A stretch of 30,617 bases of DNA from an uncultured Clostridia bacterium (GTDB taxonomy: Bacteria > Bacillota > Clostridia > Saccharofermentanales > DTU023): positions 1-30,617 of the forward strand of contig CAKZWV010000074.1 in assembly GCA_937922005.1 (NCBI GenBank), written 5' to 3'. Every line of letters begins with the position of its first letter. Position 1 is the stretch's first letter. The notes beneath the pieces are model-generated. The model did no database searches. It saw only the letters and a list, made by a program, of their open reading frames with translations, and had not been told where the DNA came from. Shown piece after piece: positions 23,581 through 30,617 of this stretch. The translations under genes were made by a program, and so were the position numbers.

Positions 23581-23627
23581 ATATTCCCGCTTGGACAGCC
23601 AAGTTTTCTTATATTCTCGCTTGGACA
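23581..23627. repeat. 17-bp direct repeat with 30-bp period
   Basis: ATATTCCCGCTTGGACA (23581-23597) and ATATTCTCGCTTGGACA (23611-23627) differ at one base and are exactly 30 bp apart, about three helix turns. Both contain CTTGG; the first is followed by a CCAAG arm. They lie between the divergent DUF234 ATPase gene and the secreted protein gene. Confidence 0.78.
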
Positions 23628-23769
23628 AGGGATATGTCCCTGCGCAGTCCACGACCCACAAGGTCCGCAAACTCCGGGCATCGTGTTGTTCCGCTCTCTG
23701 TGCCGGATATTTGCCCAATTCCCGGTTTTTCCCTAAAATAGAAGAACAACTCGTGGAGGAGGTGACAGT

Positions 23770-25275
23770 ATGCGTTACAAGTGCTTTAATTCTGGGTACG
23801 GCCATCTCAAAAAAGCTCTTAGCATCGTTTTGATCGTAGCTGGGCTTATCTTTGGCTTAGTCTTGCTACCGGGAGGCATGGTGGCGGGAGAAAAAGAGGA
23901 TTGTGCTTCAGATAAGAAGGATTCCCTCCTGCCCTATATCGTGGATTGGGACCTGATCCGGGAGCTCCGCTTAGACCATGATGATTTTTTTGAACGCCAC
24001 CCCCAAGCCCTGGACTCCGTCCACCTGTCTGACATCATTTTGGATGGGGAAGATGGGGACCAAGCCACCCTGGAAGTCCTCAATGTCATCATCAATCAAT
24101 TTATGTCCCGAATCGACAGAAGCAAGTCCGATGAATCCTTCACCATGGAAGGTTACACGGAAGCCGTCCGCCATGAAAACATCCTATCTGTCATCTACTC
24201 CCTTCGCTACCACGATAAGCTGGGGCAGGATTCTACCATGTGGTCCCAAGCCTATAACTTCAAGCTCCCAGAGGGGAAGCGACTTTCCGATAAAGAATTA
24301 CTGAAAGAACTGGGCTGGGAGTATTTGCATCCAGATGATGTGATTGAAGATAGTATTTTTACCAAGTTCCTAGGCGATGCAAATTACCAAGGGAAGATAC
24401 GCAAGACGTTTCAGAATAAGAGCTATGCCTTCTGCGCTTCCTTCCCTAACTTCTGGGAAAACACCACAAAAGCCCTCTATCTGGGACCTGCAGGCCAGCT
24501 CAAGGTCCTTTGTCAGACTCGGACCATGGAGGAAAGAAAGGCCATGGAGGACGCCCGTAAGGAATGGAAAAGCAATAACACGCCCGACCTTGACGTGGTA
24601 GCCTATCTGCTCTATCCCGACATCGAGCTGGATTATCTTACCTGTGATGCAGTTATTTTGCCTCGACGTCAAATTACTAAGATCAATGAAGGATATCGAC
24701 GTTTTGCTAAGACCTTTACCGATGTCGATCCCGAGCAATCCTCTGCCCCAGTTTGTTTTATAGCTTATTTAGGCTCCCTCAACCATAAGACAGACGAAGA
24801 AATTAAAGAGTTTGCTACCAAAGTTGCCAGCATCTATAGTGTAATGAATTATGCCAATCCACCCTTGGCGACCTACCATTTGGCCTATCCGGAGGATTAC
24901 TCCGATCCTACCCTGGTGGGCCGAGACGTCTATCTGGTCATCCCCAAAGATCCCAAAGCGAAGGTTTTTATAAGTAACAAAGACCCACAGATCCATCGCA
25001 AGTTGGAAGATCGATCGGCTAATATTGGGGATGGGATGCTGCTGGTTCTAGGCAAGTCAGCTTCTTCCAGCGCCTTGGACTTGGGCATTCGCACCCGCAA
25101 TATGCTTGTTGAAGTCCCGATTTCTGTGGATAGTCAGGGAAAAATCCTTGATTTACCGAAGGGTTTTGTCGATGTGGGCGATCCCATCCGCCAAATCAAG
25201 CGTCGACCCCGCCTTGAAACAAATAATCTCTTTTACGTCACCATAGAAGGTATAGCGCAGTTTTTACCGGATTAA
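23770..25275 (+). CDS. Secreted protein of unknown function
   Basis: This 501-residue protein has a signal sequence: basic start, hydrophobic core ALSIVLIVAGLIFGLVLL and a likely cleavage near MVAGEKE. The mature part is acidic, with many Asp/Glu, and I recognise no family. Its last 190 residues (from about 325, CFIAYLGSLNHKTDEE, later VYLVIPKDPKAKVFIS and DLPKGFVDVGDP) follow the same order of motifs as the next gene's C-terminal half, suggesting distant paralogues. GGAGGAGGTGA lies 4-5 bases before the ATG. It is followed by a 120-base gap with repeated CTTGGGC/GACTTGC words and then the lipoprotein gene, so both are probably one transcript. Confidence 0.8.
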   Translation: MRYKCFNSGYGHLKKALSIVLIVAGLIFGLVLLPGGMVAGEKEDCASDKKDSLLPYIVDWDLIRELRLDHDDFFERHPQALDSVHLSDIILDGEDGDQATLEVLNVIINQFMSRIDRSKSDESFTMEGYTEAVRHENILSVIYSLRYHDKLGQDSTMWSQAYNFKLPEGKRLSDKELLKELGWEYLHPDDVIEDSIFTKFLGDANYQGKIRKTFQNKSYAFCASFPNFWENTTKALYLGPAGQLKVLCQTRTMEERKAMEDARKEWKSNNTPDLDVVAYLLYPDIELDYLTCDAVILPRRQITKINEGYRRFAKTFTDVDPEQSSAPVCFIAYLGSLNHKTDEEIKEFATKVASIYSVMNYANPPLATYHLAYPEDYSDPTLVGRDVYLVIPKDPKAKVFISNKDPQIHRKLEDRSANIGDGMLLVLGKSASSSALDLGIRTRNMLVEVPISVDSQGKILDLPKGFVDVGDPIRQIKRRPRLETNNLFYVTIEGIAQFLPD

Positions 25276-25395
25276 GCCTTGGGCGACTTGCTCTGCCCCC
25301 TTCACTCATTTTTCTTGGGCTGACTTGCCCTTCTCGGGCTTGGCCCCTTTCGGTTTCTCATGTGGACCGGCCCTCACGGGGAAAGGATGATTGTT

Positions 25396-26964
25396 ATGAT
25401 ACCTAGGATACGTCTTTTTATTTTGGCTGCTTGCCTGGCCCTTGGCACCACCGCCTTAGGTACCGCTGCCTGTAGTGGGGCAAAAAACAAGGATAAAGCT
25501 TTACATTTACCGACAAAGTCGCCCCAATCCACCGCCGATGTTTCTCACTCCTCCTCAAAACAAAAGTATCAACTGGTTCGGGATGACGAGCTCGGCCCTC
25601 TAGCCAAGACTCCCTATATGGGGCCGCAGGGTCAGTCACCTATGCCTGCCTCCATCCAGCCTTCATCCTCTGCTGCGGCTCAGCCGACGACTCCTGCCTC
25701 TTCCCAGGCCAATCCATCTTCCTCTCCGTCAGCAGCTCCAGACCCTTCTAAGCCTAGCCCCGCTCCTGCAAAAGGCCAAGACGCCAAGACGGCCAGCTGG
25801 GCACCGACCCCTAGCCCAGAAGACCAGAAACTGATGGAGGAATTTCATTTGGAGGATTTCGGGAGTATTTGTGAGGATACGATTTACCATAGTTTTAGTA
25901 TGAATGAGATGGCGGAACTGCCGAATCTTCTATTGCAAGGCGATTCCGTAGGGGAAAATAAAGACTTGACGACACCTCTACTTCAACTCTGGTTTCATCA
26001 GTTAAATCCCCAGCTAGTTTGCGGAGATGATGGGATTCTCCGTCTCAAACTCCATCGACCTGACCTGGGGGATGACCAACTGCCGGTCATCAAGGGGCTG
26101 ACCAAAACGAAGGATCCGATTAATCCCGTCTATCGGAGCATGGCACAAGTTTTGAACTTTGACCCGGAAGCTGCAAATAGTCCCTTTGCCTTGGTGGGTT
26201 TCATTGGCAGCCTGGGGGCAAGCGGCAAGATTTTTGAGCATTTGTCCAAGGTCGGCTACTTTCTCCAAAGCATACAAAATGAAAAGGTTCACTCGGGGGT
26301 GATGCTAGATTGGAAGCAGGAGGATGGGGAGGAGGCCATTGAAGGCGAGGAATATTTCCTCTTCATTCCCAAATACGCCCGCCAGGTTGTTTTAAGTTAT
26401 GATCCGGCCCGTTTTACGGATGGGCAGGTGGATATTACCAATGTTTTTTCGATTGTGCCCAGCTCTCTGCACGAGGCTACGGTGATTGTCGCAAATTATA
26501 CGAAAGGCGATGACTTTCATCTCAATCAATTCGTAAGTGTCTACCGGGACCGCCAGGTCTCCTTTCAACTTGACCCTGATGATGGCCCCATGGTCTTGCC
26601 GCCTGACCTTTATGATATTTCTGACTTTGTCGCCGACTGGATCAAGCAACTAGATGCCAAGGCGCAGGCAAAGAATCAACAAGCTGCTAAGGCCAAGGAG
26701 GCGAAGGAAAAAGCTGCTAAGGACAAGGAGGCGGAGGAAAAGGCTGCTAAGGACAAGGCTGCAAAGCAACAAGGGGGAGAGTTTACCATGACCTTTGTCA
26801 TGGCACCTGATTCCGATGAGGAGACAGAGACCACCGAGAGACGTCCCCGACGGACCAAGCCCACAAAATCTTCCGAGCCCCAGCGCACCTACTCTGTGGC
26901 CGACTTCCCCGACGCTCCCCTGCCACCTGATCTTTGGGAAAAGATGCCAAAGCATGTGCCATAA
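25396..26964 (+). CDS. Probable lipoprotein of unknown function
   Basis: This 522-residue protein has a signal sequence ending LGTAAC-SG with C26 as the likely lipidated residue; the -3 residue is Thr rather than the usual Leu, so lipidation is probable but not certain. A Ser/Pro/Ala-rich disordered stretch (about 45-140) leads to a folded part containing FALVGFIGSLGASG, YFLFIPKYARQVVLS and VLPPDLYDISDFV, which resemble motifs of the upstream secreted protein. Near the end are tandem KEAKEKAAKDKEAEEKAAK units (about 425-460), likely a charged helix, then an Arg/Pro-rich tail. The start at 25396 is preferred over 25387 and 25360 because AAAGGATGAT precedes it with normal spacing. Confidence 0.82.
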   Translation: MIPRIRLFILAACLALGTTALGTAACSGAKNKDKALHLPTKSPQSTADVSHSSSKQKYQLVRDDELGPLAKTPYMGPQGQSPMPASIQPSSSAAAQPTTPASSQANPSSSPSAAPDPSKPSPAPAKGQDAKTASWAPTPSPEDQKLMEEFHLEDFGSICEDTIYHSFSMNEMAELPNLLLQGDSVGENKDLTTPLLQLWFHQLNPQLVCGDDGILRLKLHRPDLGDDQLPVIKGLTKTKDPINPVYRSMAQVLNFDPEAANSPFALVGFIGSLGASGKIFEHLSKVGYFLQSIQNEKVHSGVMLDWKQEDGEEAIEGEEYFLFIPKYARQVVLSYDPARFTDGQVDITNVFSIVPSSLHEATVIVANYTKGDDFHLNQFVSVYRDRQVSFQLDPDDGPMVLPPDLYDISDFVADWIKQLDAKAQAKNQQAAKAKEAKEKAAKDKEAEEKAAKDKAAKQQGGEFTMTFVMAPDSDEETETTERRPRRTKPTKSSEPQRTYSVADFPDAPLPPDLWEKMPKHVP

Positions 26965-26987
26965 TGGATGAGTAAGGGCGAATCAAT

Positions 26988-27066
26988 CAACAGCTGCAGA
27001 GCAGCTAGATTGTTCCAGCCGGATTGTCCCTTCTAGATAATCCCAGCCGGATTGTTCCAGCTGTTG
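26988..27066. repeat. Long inverted repeat and direct repeat before the CPBP gene
   Basis: CAACAGCTG (26988-26996) and CAGCTGTTG (27058-27066) are perfect 9-bp arms around 61 bases. Inside, CCAGCCGGATTGT occurs at 27015 and 27043, 28 bp apart. The right arm touches the ribosome site of the CPBP gene, so folding of a transcript through here could hide it. Confidence 0.7.
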
Positions 27067-27079
27067 AGGAGGTATGATT

Positions 27080-27865
27080 ATGAAATCTTTAGCATGGAAA
27101 CAAATTGGCAAATATCTGGCTTTAGCCTATGGGATTACCTGGTTTTGTTGGCTGTGTGAGAGTCTTCTCTTGCGGGTGCTGCCTCAGCTCCAAAAGGGCC
27201 CAGCTGTTCTTTTTGTCCTTGGGGGCTTTGGACCGACGGTGGCCGCCTGTCTTTGCCTTCCAGGGGGCTATTCTTGGTCCAAGCTGAAAAAGTTCATGGG
27301 TGCCCGCCGTAAGGAACATTTTGGCCTGGCTCTAGGTTTGGCGGCCCTTCTCGCAGGCCTAGCCTTCCTTCTTTTTGCTTTAACTGCCCAAGATCTGCAA
27401 GCTGGCATTTCCTTGGATCCTAAGATGTTGGTGGGGGCATTCTTGATGTGGCTTATGGCATCCATTTTTTGGGGCGGTAATGAAGAATTAGGCTGGCGGG
27501 GGACTCTTCATCTCCTACTTGTAGCAAATATTCCCTCCTGGCTTTCACCTCTTTTGGTCGGTCTTGTTTGGGTTTTTTGGCATCTTCCCCTGTGGTGGAT
27601 CCCAGGGAATGTCCACCAGGGAACCCCATTTTTGCCTTTTGCCATCCTGGGTTTGGCTTTCAGTTATTGGCTTTGTGCTATTTATGATGCGACCCAATCG
27701 ATCCTTGTGTGTATGGGATTTCATGGCTTCGTCAACACCATGTTGGGAATATTTGTTCCAGGCGAAAATATGGGTTTTGGCCTGGGATTGATAGGATTGA
27801 CCCTGGTTGCTATTTTGAGTAGTGCCTATTTTGTAGCGAAAGATGTGCCTCGAGCACATGCATAG
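27080..27865 (+). CDS. CPBP family intramembrane metalloprotease
   Basis: This 261-residue protein has about seven or eight membrane segments and the three motifs of CPBP (Abi/CAAX) glutamic-type intramembrane proteases: EELGWR (E135, E136, R140), FWHLPLW with H168, and HGFVN (H215, N219). The family includes eukaryotic Rce1 and bacterial proteins tied to bacteriocin immunity and maturation, surface protein traits or unknown roles. The start at 27080 is preferred to 27074, since GGAGG is only one base from the first ATG but seven from the second. The gene after it begins 15 bases downstream, so both are cotranscribed. No bacteriocin gene is seen nearby. Confidence 0.92.
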   Translation: MKSLAWKQIGKYLALAYGITWFCWLCESLLLRVLPQLQKGPAVLFVLGGFGPTVAACLCLPGGYSWSKLKKFMGARRKEHFGLALGLAALLAGLAFLLFALTAQDLQAGISLDPKMLVGAFLMWLMASIFWGGNEELGWRGTLHLLLVANIPSWLSPLLVGLVWVFWHLPLWWIPGNVHQGTPFLPFAILGLAFSYWLCAIYDATQSILVCMGFHGFVNTMLGIFVPGENMGFGLGLIGLTLVAILSSAYFVAKDVPRAHA

Positions 27866-27880
27866 ATGAAGGAGGAAGGA

Positions 27881-28471
27881 ATGTTTCTTTTACAATTGTT
27901 TTCGAGTGATGGAGAGAGAAAGCCGATCATAGGGGCTTTTGAGACGATGGAGGAGGGGGAGGCCTTTGTTTCCCATATTCCAACCTATGAGCGGGTGGAG
28001 GAGGACGGCTTTGTCTACGAGTATCTCCAAGCTGGGATCTGGCCTGACTACTTTGAAGTGAAGTGTAAGGGTCATATCGTGCCTTTTTCTCGGATGATGT
28101 TCCCAGAAGGCGGACGGGTTGAAATTTTTTGGATCGAGATCCCGAATTTGTCGGCCCCGGGTGCGGGTCTCGTGCCTGGAGCCACCCTGGTAGATGCCTA
28201 TAGCATCAATAATGAGGAGCTAGAGGCTTATATTCAAGCAAGAAATCAGCATGCGGCCCTGGTCGAAGATCATCTTAGGAAAAAGGGCTATGAGGTCAGC
28301 CGGGCCTATGCTGGTTCCGAGGATGGGGAGGCCATTTTATACCGCAAGACTCCCACTGGGGAGGCAGAGGCTGACGACGATTGGCATTTTTTAACCCATA
28401 TGGATCCCTCTTTTGTCGATAGCAGCGATATTTTAGAGGATGTCGATGAGATCTTAAGGGACCAAGCTTAG
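27881..28471 (+). CDS. Small acidic protein of unknown function
   Basis: This 196-residue cytoplasmic protein (no signal or membrane segment) begins FLLQLFSSDGERKPIIGAF. It has an aromatic acidic middle, WPDYFEVKCKGHIVPFSRMMF, and a C-terminal acidic helix ending DILEDVDEILRDQA. I do not recognise a family. The start at 27881 follows GGAGGAAGG; an ATG 15 bases earlier has no site of its own. It shares the transcript of the CPBP protease, and a strong terminator lies about 110 bases after its stop. Confidence 0.8.
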   Translation: MFLLQLFSSDGERKPIIGAFETMEEGEAFVSHIPTYERVEEDGFVYEYLQAGIWPDYFEVKCKGHIVPFSRMMFPEGGRVEIFWIEIPNLSAPGAGLVPGATLVDAYSINNEELEAYIQARNQHAALVEDHLRKKGYEVSRAYAGSEDGEAILYRKTPTGEAEADDDWHFLTHMDPSFVDSSDILEDVDEILRDQA

Positions 28472-28578
28472 GGCTCAAGCCTTGGGGCTGGCCTCAGCTC
28501 TGTCAGAGCGTGTGATAGCAAGTTGTGTTCTAAGGCCCCTAAAAGGCACCCGGGCCCCAGAGCCTTGCGGTGAGCATG

Positions 28579-28624
28579 AAAAAAGAGACCGGAAGGGACG
28601 ATGCGCCTCTCCAGTCTCTTTTTT
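28579..28624. terminator. Bidirectional rho-independent terminator
   Basis: AAAAAAGAGAC (28579-28589) pairs perfectly with GTCTCTTTTTT (28614-28624), and GGA with TCC extends the stem after one mismatch. Ends are A-rich on one side and T-rich on the other, so it can stop both the plus-strand CPBP unit and the minus-strand rhodanese gene. The rest of the 277-base gap shows nothing else clear. Confidence 0.9.
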
Positions 28625-28748
28625 GCTTTTATAGGTAACTCCAAGGCCAAGGGCCAAGGAATCTTTTTTGTGGAAAACTCAATGCGACGGGTAGGGCTAA
28701 GCCTGAGGTTGAGTTAGATTGCTATGAAAGCGAATTGAAGGCTAGGGC

Positions 28749-30032
28749 CTATTTGGCGACGTCTTCAGCGGTGCCGGGCTCTTCGACCTTGACCATGTAT
28801 TGCTTATAGGCTTTAGCAAAAGCACCTGTGCCGCCTTCCAAGGTGAGGATCCGGGCGTTGTCGATCCCGAATTCTTCTTGGAGGACCCCATCCATGAGCT
28901 GAGCGCCCATAGCACCACCCCGGCAGACGAGGACAATATGTTGGTCATCTTTTACAGGGGCTTTCTCAAAGGCAGCCTTGATATTGGCCACCATGGTTTC
29001 ACGAGAAACGAAGACCCGCTTTTCAGGGTTCTTTTCTTCGAAGCCGGGGATGCTGACGGCGGTCACCACGTGGCCATCCTTGTACTCGCTGGCAGAGCGG
29101 AGGTCGATCACATAGACCTCCGCCATGTCTTTGCCTTCGATCTTCTTGGCGAGGTCGTCACAAGTCATGTAGGCATCGCTCTTGCGAGGAACCTGGCAAA
29201 GTTTGCCAGAATAGAAGCCGGGGGTCTTGGTGCCCTTGGAGGCTTCTACAGCATCGATCAGATACTGATATTCGCCGTTGGGGTCATCCTTGGTCCAGCC
29301 CTTGTAACCATCTTGCAGGATGTAGACGGTGGCAGGGTCTACGCCCATTTCGCCTAGGATATCGGCCGCAGCCTTAGCGTACTTTTTGCCAGAATAGCAG
29401 AAAAGGACAATTTTCTTTCCTTTGCCTGTGGTTTCCCCCGTGGCTTCTTTGAGGGCAGCTTCGATGTTCTTTTGAGCGGTTTCCTTGTCCTTGCCACTAA
29501 CCATAGCGTCCACGTCGGCAGCATAAGTGTTCAGAATATAGCTTTTCTCCCGGTCTGCTGTCTTGCGTAGGTCAAGCAGAACATAGTCGGGATCCATACC
29601 CATAATGGCGTATTTGACTTCCTTGCGGTCCATGTACTGGTATTCACCAGGAGCCGGTGCTTCGGCCTTGGTTTCTTCAGCAGCTTTGCTCTCGCCAGCG
29701 GTTTCGGAAGCTTCCGTTTCACCGGCTTCGGTACTTTCTTCTTCCGTCTTAGCGGCTTCCGTTGCATCTGCGGCAGTAGTCTCAGTGCCTTCCTTGGTCT
29801 CTTGGCCTTCAGAAGTCTCAGTGCCTTCCTTGGTCTCTTGACCTTCAGAAGTCTCAGTGCCTTCCTTGGTCTCGGCTGCGGTGGTGTCTGCAACTTCCTG
29901 TGTGGTCTCAGTTGGGGCCGTGGTGGCAGGCGTTCCTGTTGTGGCGGGCTTCTTTTCGCCGCAGCTTGCCATCAAGCTAGCGATTAAGCACAGGGCTAAA
30001 ACGGATGAAATCATCTTCTTTTGCAATTTCAT
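28749..30032 (-). CDS. Lipoprotein with two rhodanese domains
   Basis: This 427-residue protein has a lipoprotein signal (ALCLIASLMASC, lipidated C24), so it is anchored outside the membrane. A Thr/Glu/Ala-rich linker (about 30-130) contains two full copies and part of a third of a 12-residue unit (ETKEGTETSEGQ). Two rhodanese-like domains follow, about residues 135-255 and 290-410. Each keeps a cysteine in its active-site loop: C212 in CYSGKKY and C370 in CRGGAMG. Rhodaneses move sulfane sulfur through a cysteine persulfide; outside the cell the acceptor is unknown. The start at 30032 follows GGAGGA; an upstream ATG at 30050 overlaps that site. The gene is alone with its own promoter (30161-30189) and the terminator at 28579-28624. 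Confidence 0.92.
   Translation of the reverse strand: MKLQKKMISSVLALCLIASLMASCGEKKPATTGTPATTAPTETTQEVADTTAAETKEGTETSEGQETKEGTETSEGQETKEGTETTAADATEAAKTEEESTEAGETEASETAGESKAAEETKAEAPAPGEYQYMDRKEVKYAIMGMDPDYVLLDLRKTADREKSYILNTYAADVDAMVSGKDKETAQKNIEAALKEATGETTGKGKKIVLFCYSGKKYAKAAADILGEMGVDPATVYILQDGYKGWTKDDPNGEYQYLIDAVEASKGTKTPGFYSGKLCQVPRKSDAYMTCDDLAKKIEGKDMAEVYVIDLRSASEYKDGHVVTAVSIPGFEEKNPEKRVFVSRETMVANIKAAFEKAPVKDDQHIVLVCRGGAMGAQLMDGVLQEEFGIDNARILTLEGGTGAFAKAYKQYMVKVEEPGTAEDVAK
29785..29873. repeat. 36-bp tandem repeat within the rhodanese gene
   Basis: Two full units (29785-29820, 29821-29856) and a 17-base part unit (29857-29873) are nearly identical. They encode the 12-residue repeat of the linker and keep the reading frame, so copy-number change would alter only linker length. 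Confidence 0.88.
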
Positions 30033-30058
30033 ATGTAACAAATCCTCCATCTATCATG

Positions 30059-30075
30059 GCACCAGAACCTGGTGC
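30059..30075 (-). promoter_or_regulatory. Leader hairpin of the rhodanese lipoprotein gene
   Basis: GCACCAG and CTGGTGC form a perfect 7-bp stem with a 3-base loop in the untranslated leader, about 15 bases upstream of the ribosome site on the minus strand. No T run follows, so it may protect the message. Confidence 0.5.
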
Positions 30076-30160
30076 TGGGTCCTACCAGACCATTTGTCTA
30101 TCTGTTCCTAGGTCTGTAGCCCTCCAGCAAGGAGCAGGGTTGGTAGGCACAACGGCAGAT

Positions 30161-30189
30161 ATAGTAGCTCTTTTAGAAAAAAATGACAA
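30161..30189 (-). promoter_or_regulatory. Sigma-A promoter of the rhodanese lipoprotein gene
   Basis: On the minus strand TTGTCA (30184-30189), 17 bases and TACTAT (30161-30166) form a good promoter about 130 bases before the start codon. The 332-base gap between the lipoprotein and the next minus-strand gene otherwise holds a pyrimidine-rich stretch with the repeat at 30337-30375. Confidence 0.65.
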
Positions 30190-30336
30190 GCAAGCAACAT
30201 GAATGACAAAAAATATCACATAGATCACAGAAAGGTTACAAAAAGGGATCCCTTCTATTTTTTTGGTGATTTCTTGGCCTACTTCTTGGTCTCTTTTCCT
30301 ATCTCCTTCTTGGCTCGATTTCCGTCTATTGGTTCT

Positions 30337-30375
30337 GCCTATTTCTCCCGCCTATTTCTCCCGCCTATTTCTCTC
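30337..30375. repeat. Three tandem 13-bp repeats
   Basis: GCCTATTTCTCCC occurs at 30337-30349 and 30350-30362, with GCCTATTTCTCTC at 30363-30375. The third unit contains the TAG stop codon of the partial minus-strand gene, so the array continues from the gene's end into the gap. Confidence 0.88.
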
Positions 30376-30617
30376 GCTTCTTTTTGCTGACCATATCTTC
30401 TTTGGCTAGCTGGGAGTCATACGTGACCTTGGTGGGCCACATTTTGGAGATGATTGTAAGGGAACGCTCCTCCTGGTCTTGATTCGTGAGGTGGACCAGG
30501 TAACCGTGGACAGCCGGAAAGGGCTCGATAGATTGGATCTTAAAATCCTTAATTTCGTTGCGATCTAAGTAGGCCTCGACAGTCAGGCGGATCATCATCG
30601 GCCGATAGACGACCAGG
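30365..30617 (-). CDS. Unknown protein, 3' end only
   Basis: The frame is open to the window edge: residues LVVYRP precede the first ATG at 30598, and no ribosome site is seen there, so the gene almost certainly begins outside. The visible 83 or so residues include MIRLTVEAYLDRNEI, FPAVHGYLVHLTN and a basic ending SKKKREK. I recognise no family. Confidence 0.55.
   Translation of the reverse strand, partial: LVVYRPMMIRLTVEAYLDRNEIKDFKIQSIEPFPAVHGYLVHLTNQDQEERSLTIISKMWPTKVTYDSQLAKEDMVSKKKREK

Noticed and set aside
27080..28471. Bacteriocin immunity locus around the CPBP protease
   Set aside because: No precursor peptide, modification enzyme or dedicated exporter is adjacent, so this reading is not supported.
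28800..29357. 185-residue plus-strand reading frame opposite the rhodanese gene
   Set aside because: It is a mirror of a well-supported gene, has no ribosome site and no family resemblance.
30215..30235. CRP-like site with TATCACA and ATCACA words
   Set aside because: The words are direct, not inverted, repeats and lie far upstream of the promoter; CRP-type control is not supported.

Overview
The window looks like chromosomal DNA of a Gram-positive Bacillota, probably an anaerobic Clostridia or Tissierellia relative. Strong AGGAGG-type ribosome sites, TTGACA/TATAAT promoters with 17-bp spacers, a sortase-anchored surface protein, lipoproteins and a DUF3793 gene next to a flavodoxin support this. 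The genus cannot be fixed from sequence alone. No tRNA, rRNA, CRISPR array, transposase or phage gene was seen.

Left part (1-8.4 kb). The 3' end of a sortase-anchored surface protein is followed by a ferritin gene, a DUF3793-flavodoxin pair on the minus strand, and an FtsX-type ABC transporter on the plus strand. The promoters of ferritin, DUF3793 and the ABC transporter each carry the same palindrome, close to GTTAGA-N4-TCTAAC, at or just after the -10 box. This suggests one metal-responsive (DtxR-like) repressor controlling iron storage, flavodoxin and an exporter. An array of ten 10-bp repeats lies between the two divergent promoters. A half-size ABC exporter is convergent with the FtsX gene.

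Middle (8.4-20.3 kb). Minus-strand genes encode a double zinc-ribbon/TPM-domain membrane protein, three tandem secreted SIMPL (DUF541) proteins and a YjiH-family nucleoside-recognition membrane protein. Divergent from these is a five-gene plus-strand operon: ABC ATPase, membrane permease, membrane-anchored HExxH protein, OmpR-type response regulator and sensor kinase. Five hexamers spaced about 11 bp apart end at its -10 box and look like a site for the operon's own regulator.

Right part (20.3-30.6 kb). Two unrelated ATPase-plus-nuclease-like proteins (DUF4143 and DUF234 types) face each other tail to tail, each flanked by short repeats. Then come a secreted protein and a lipoprotein that seem to share a C-terminal domain, a CPBP intramembrane protease, a small unknown protein, a terminator, a lipoprotein with two rhodanese domains, and the cut end of an unknown gene.

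A recurring trait is that many intergenic spaces contain short imperfect tandem or inverted repeats, different in each place. The best candidates for undescribed biology are the three-promoter palindrome regulon with its 10-bp repeat array, and the ABC/metalloprotease/two-component operon.
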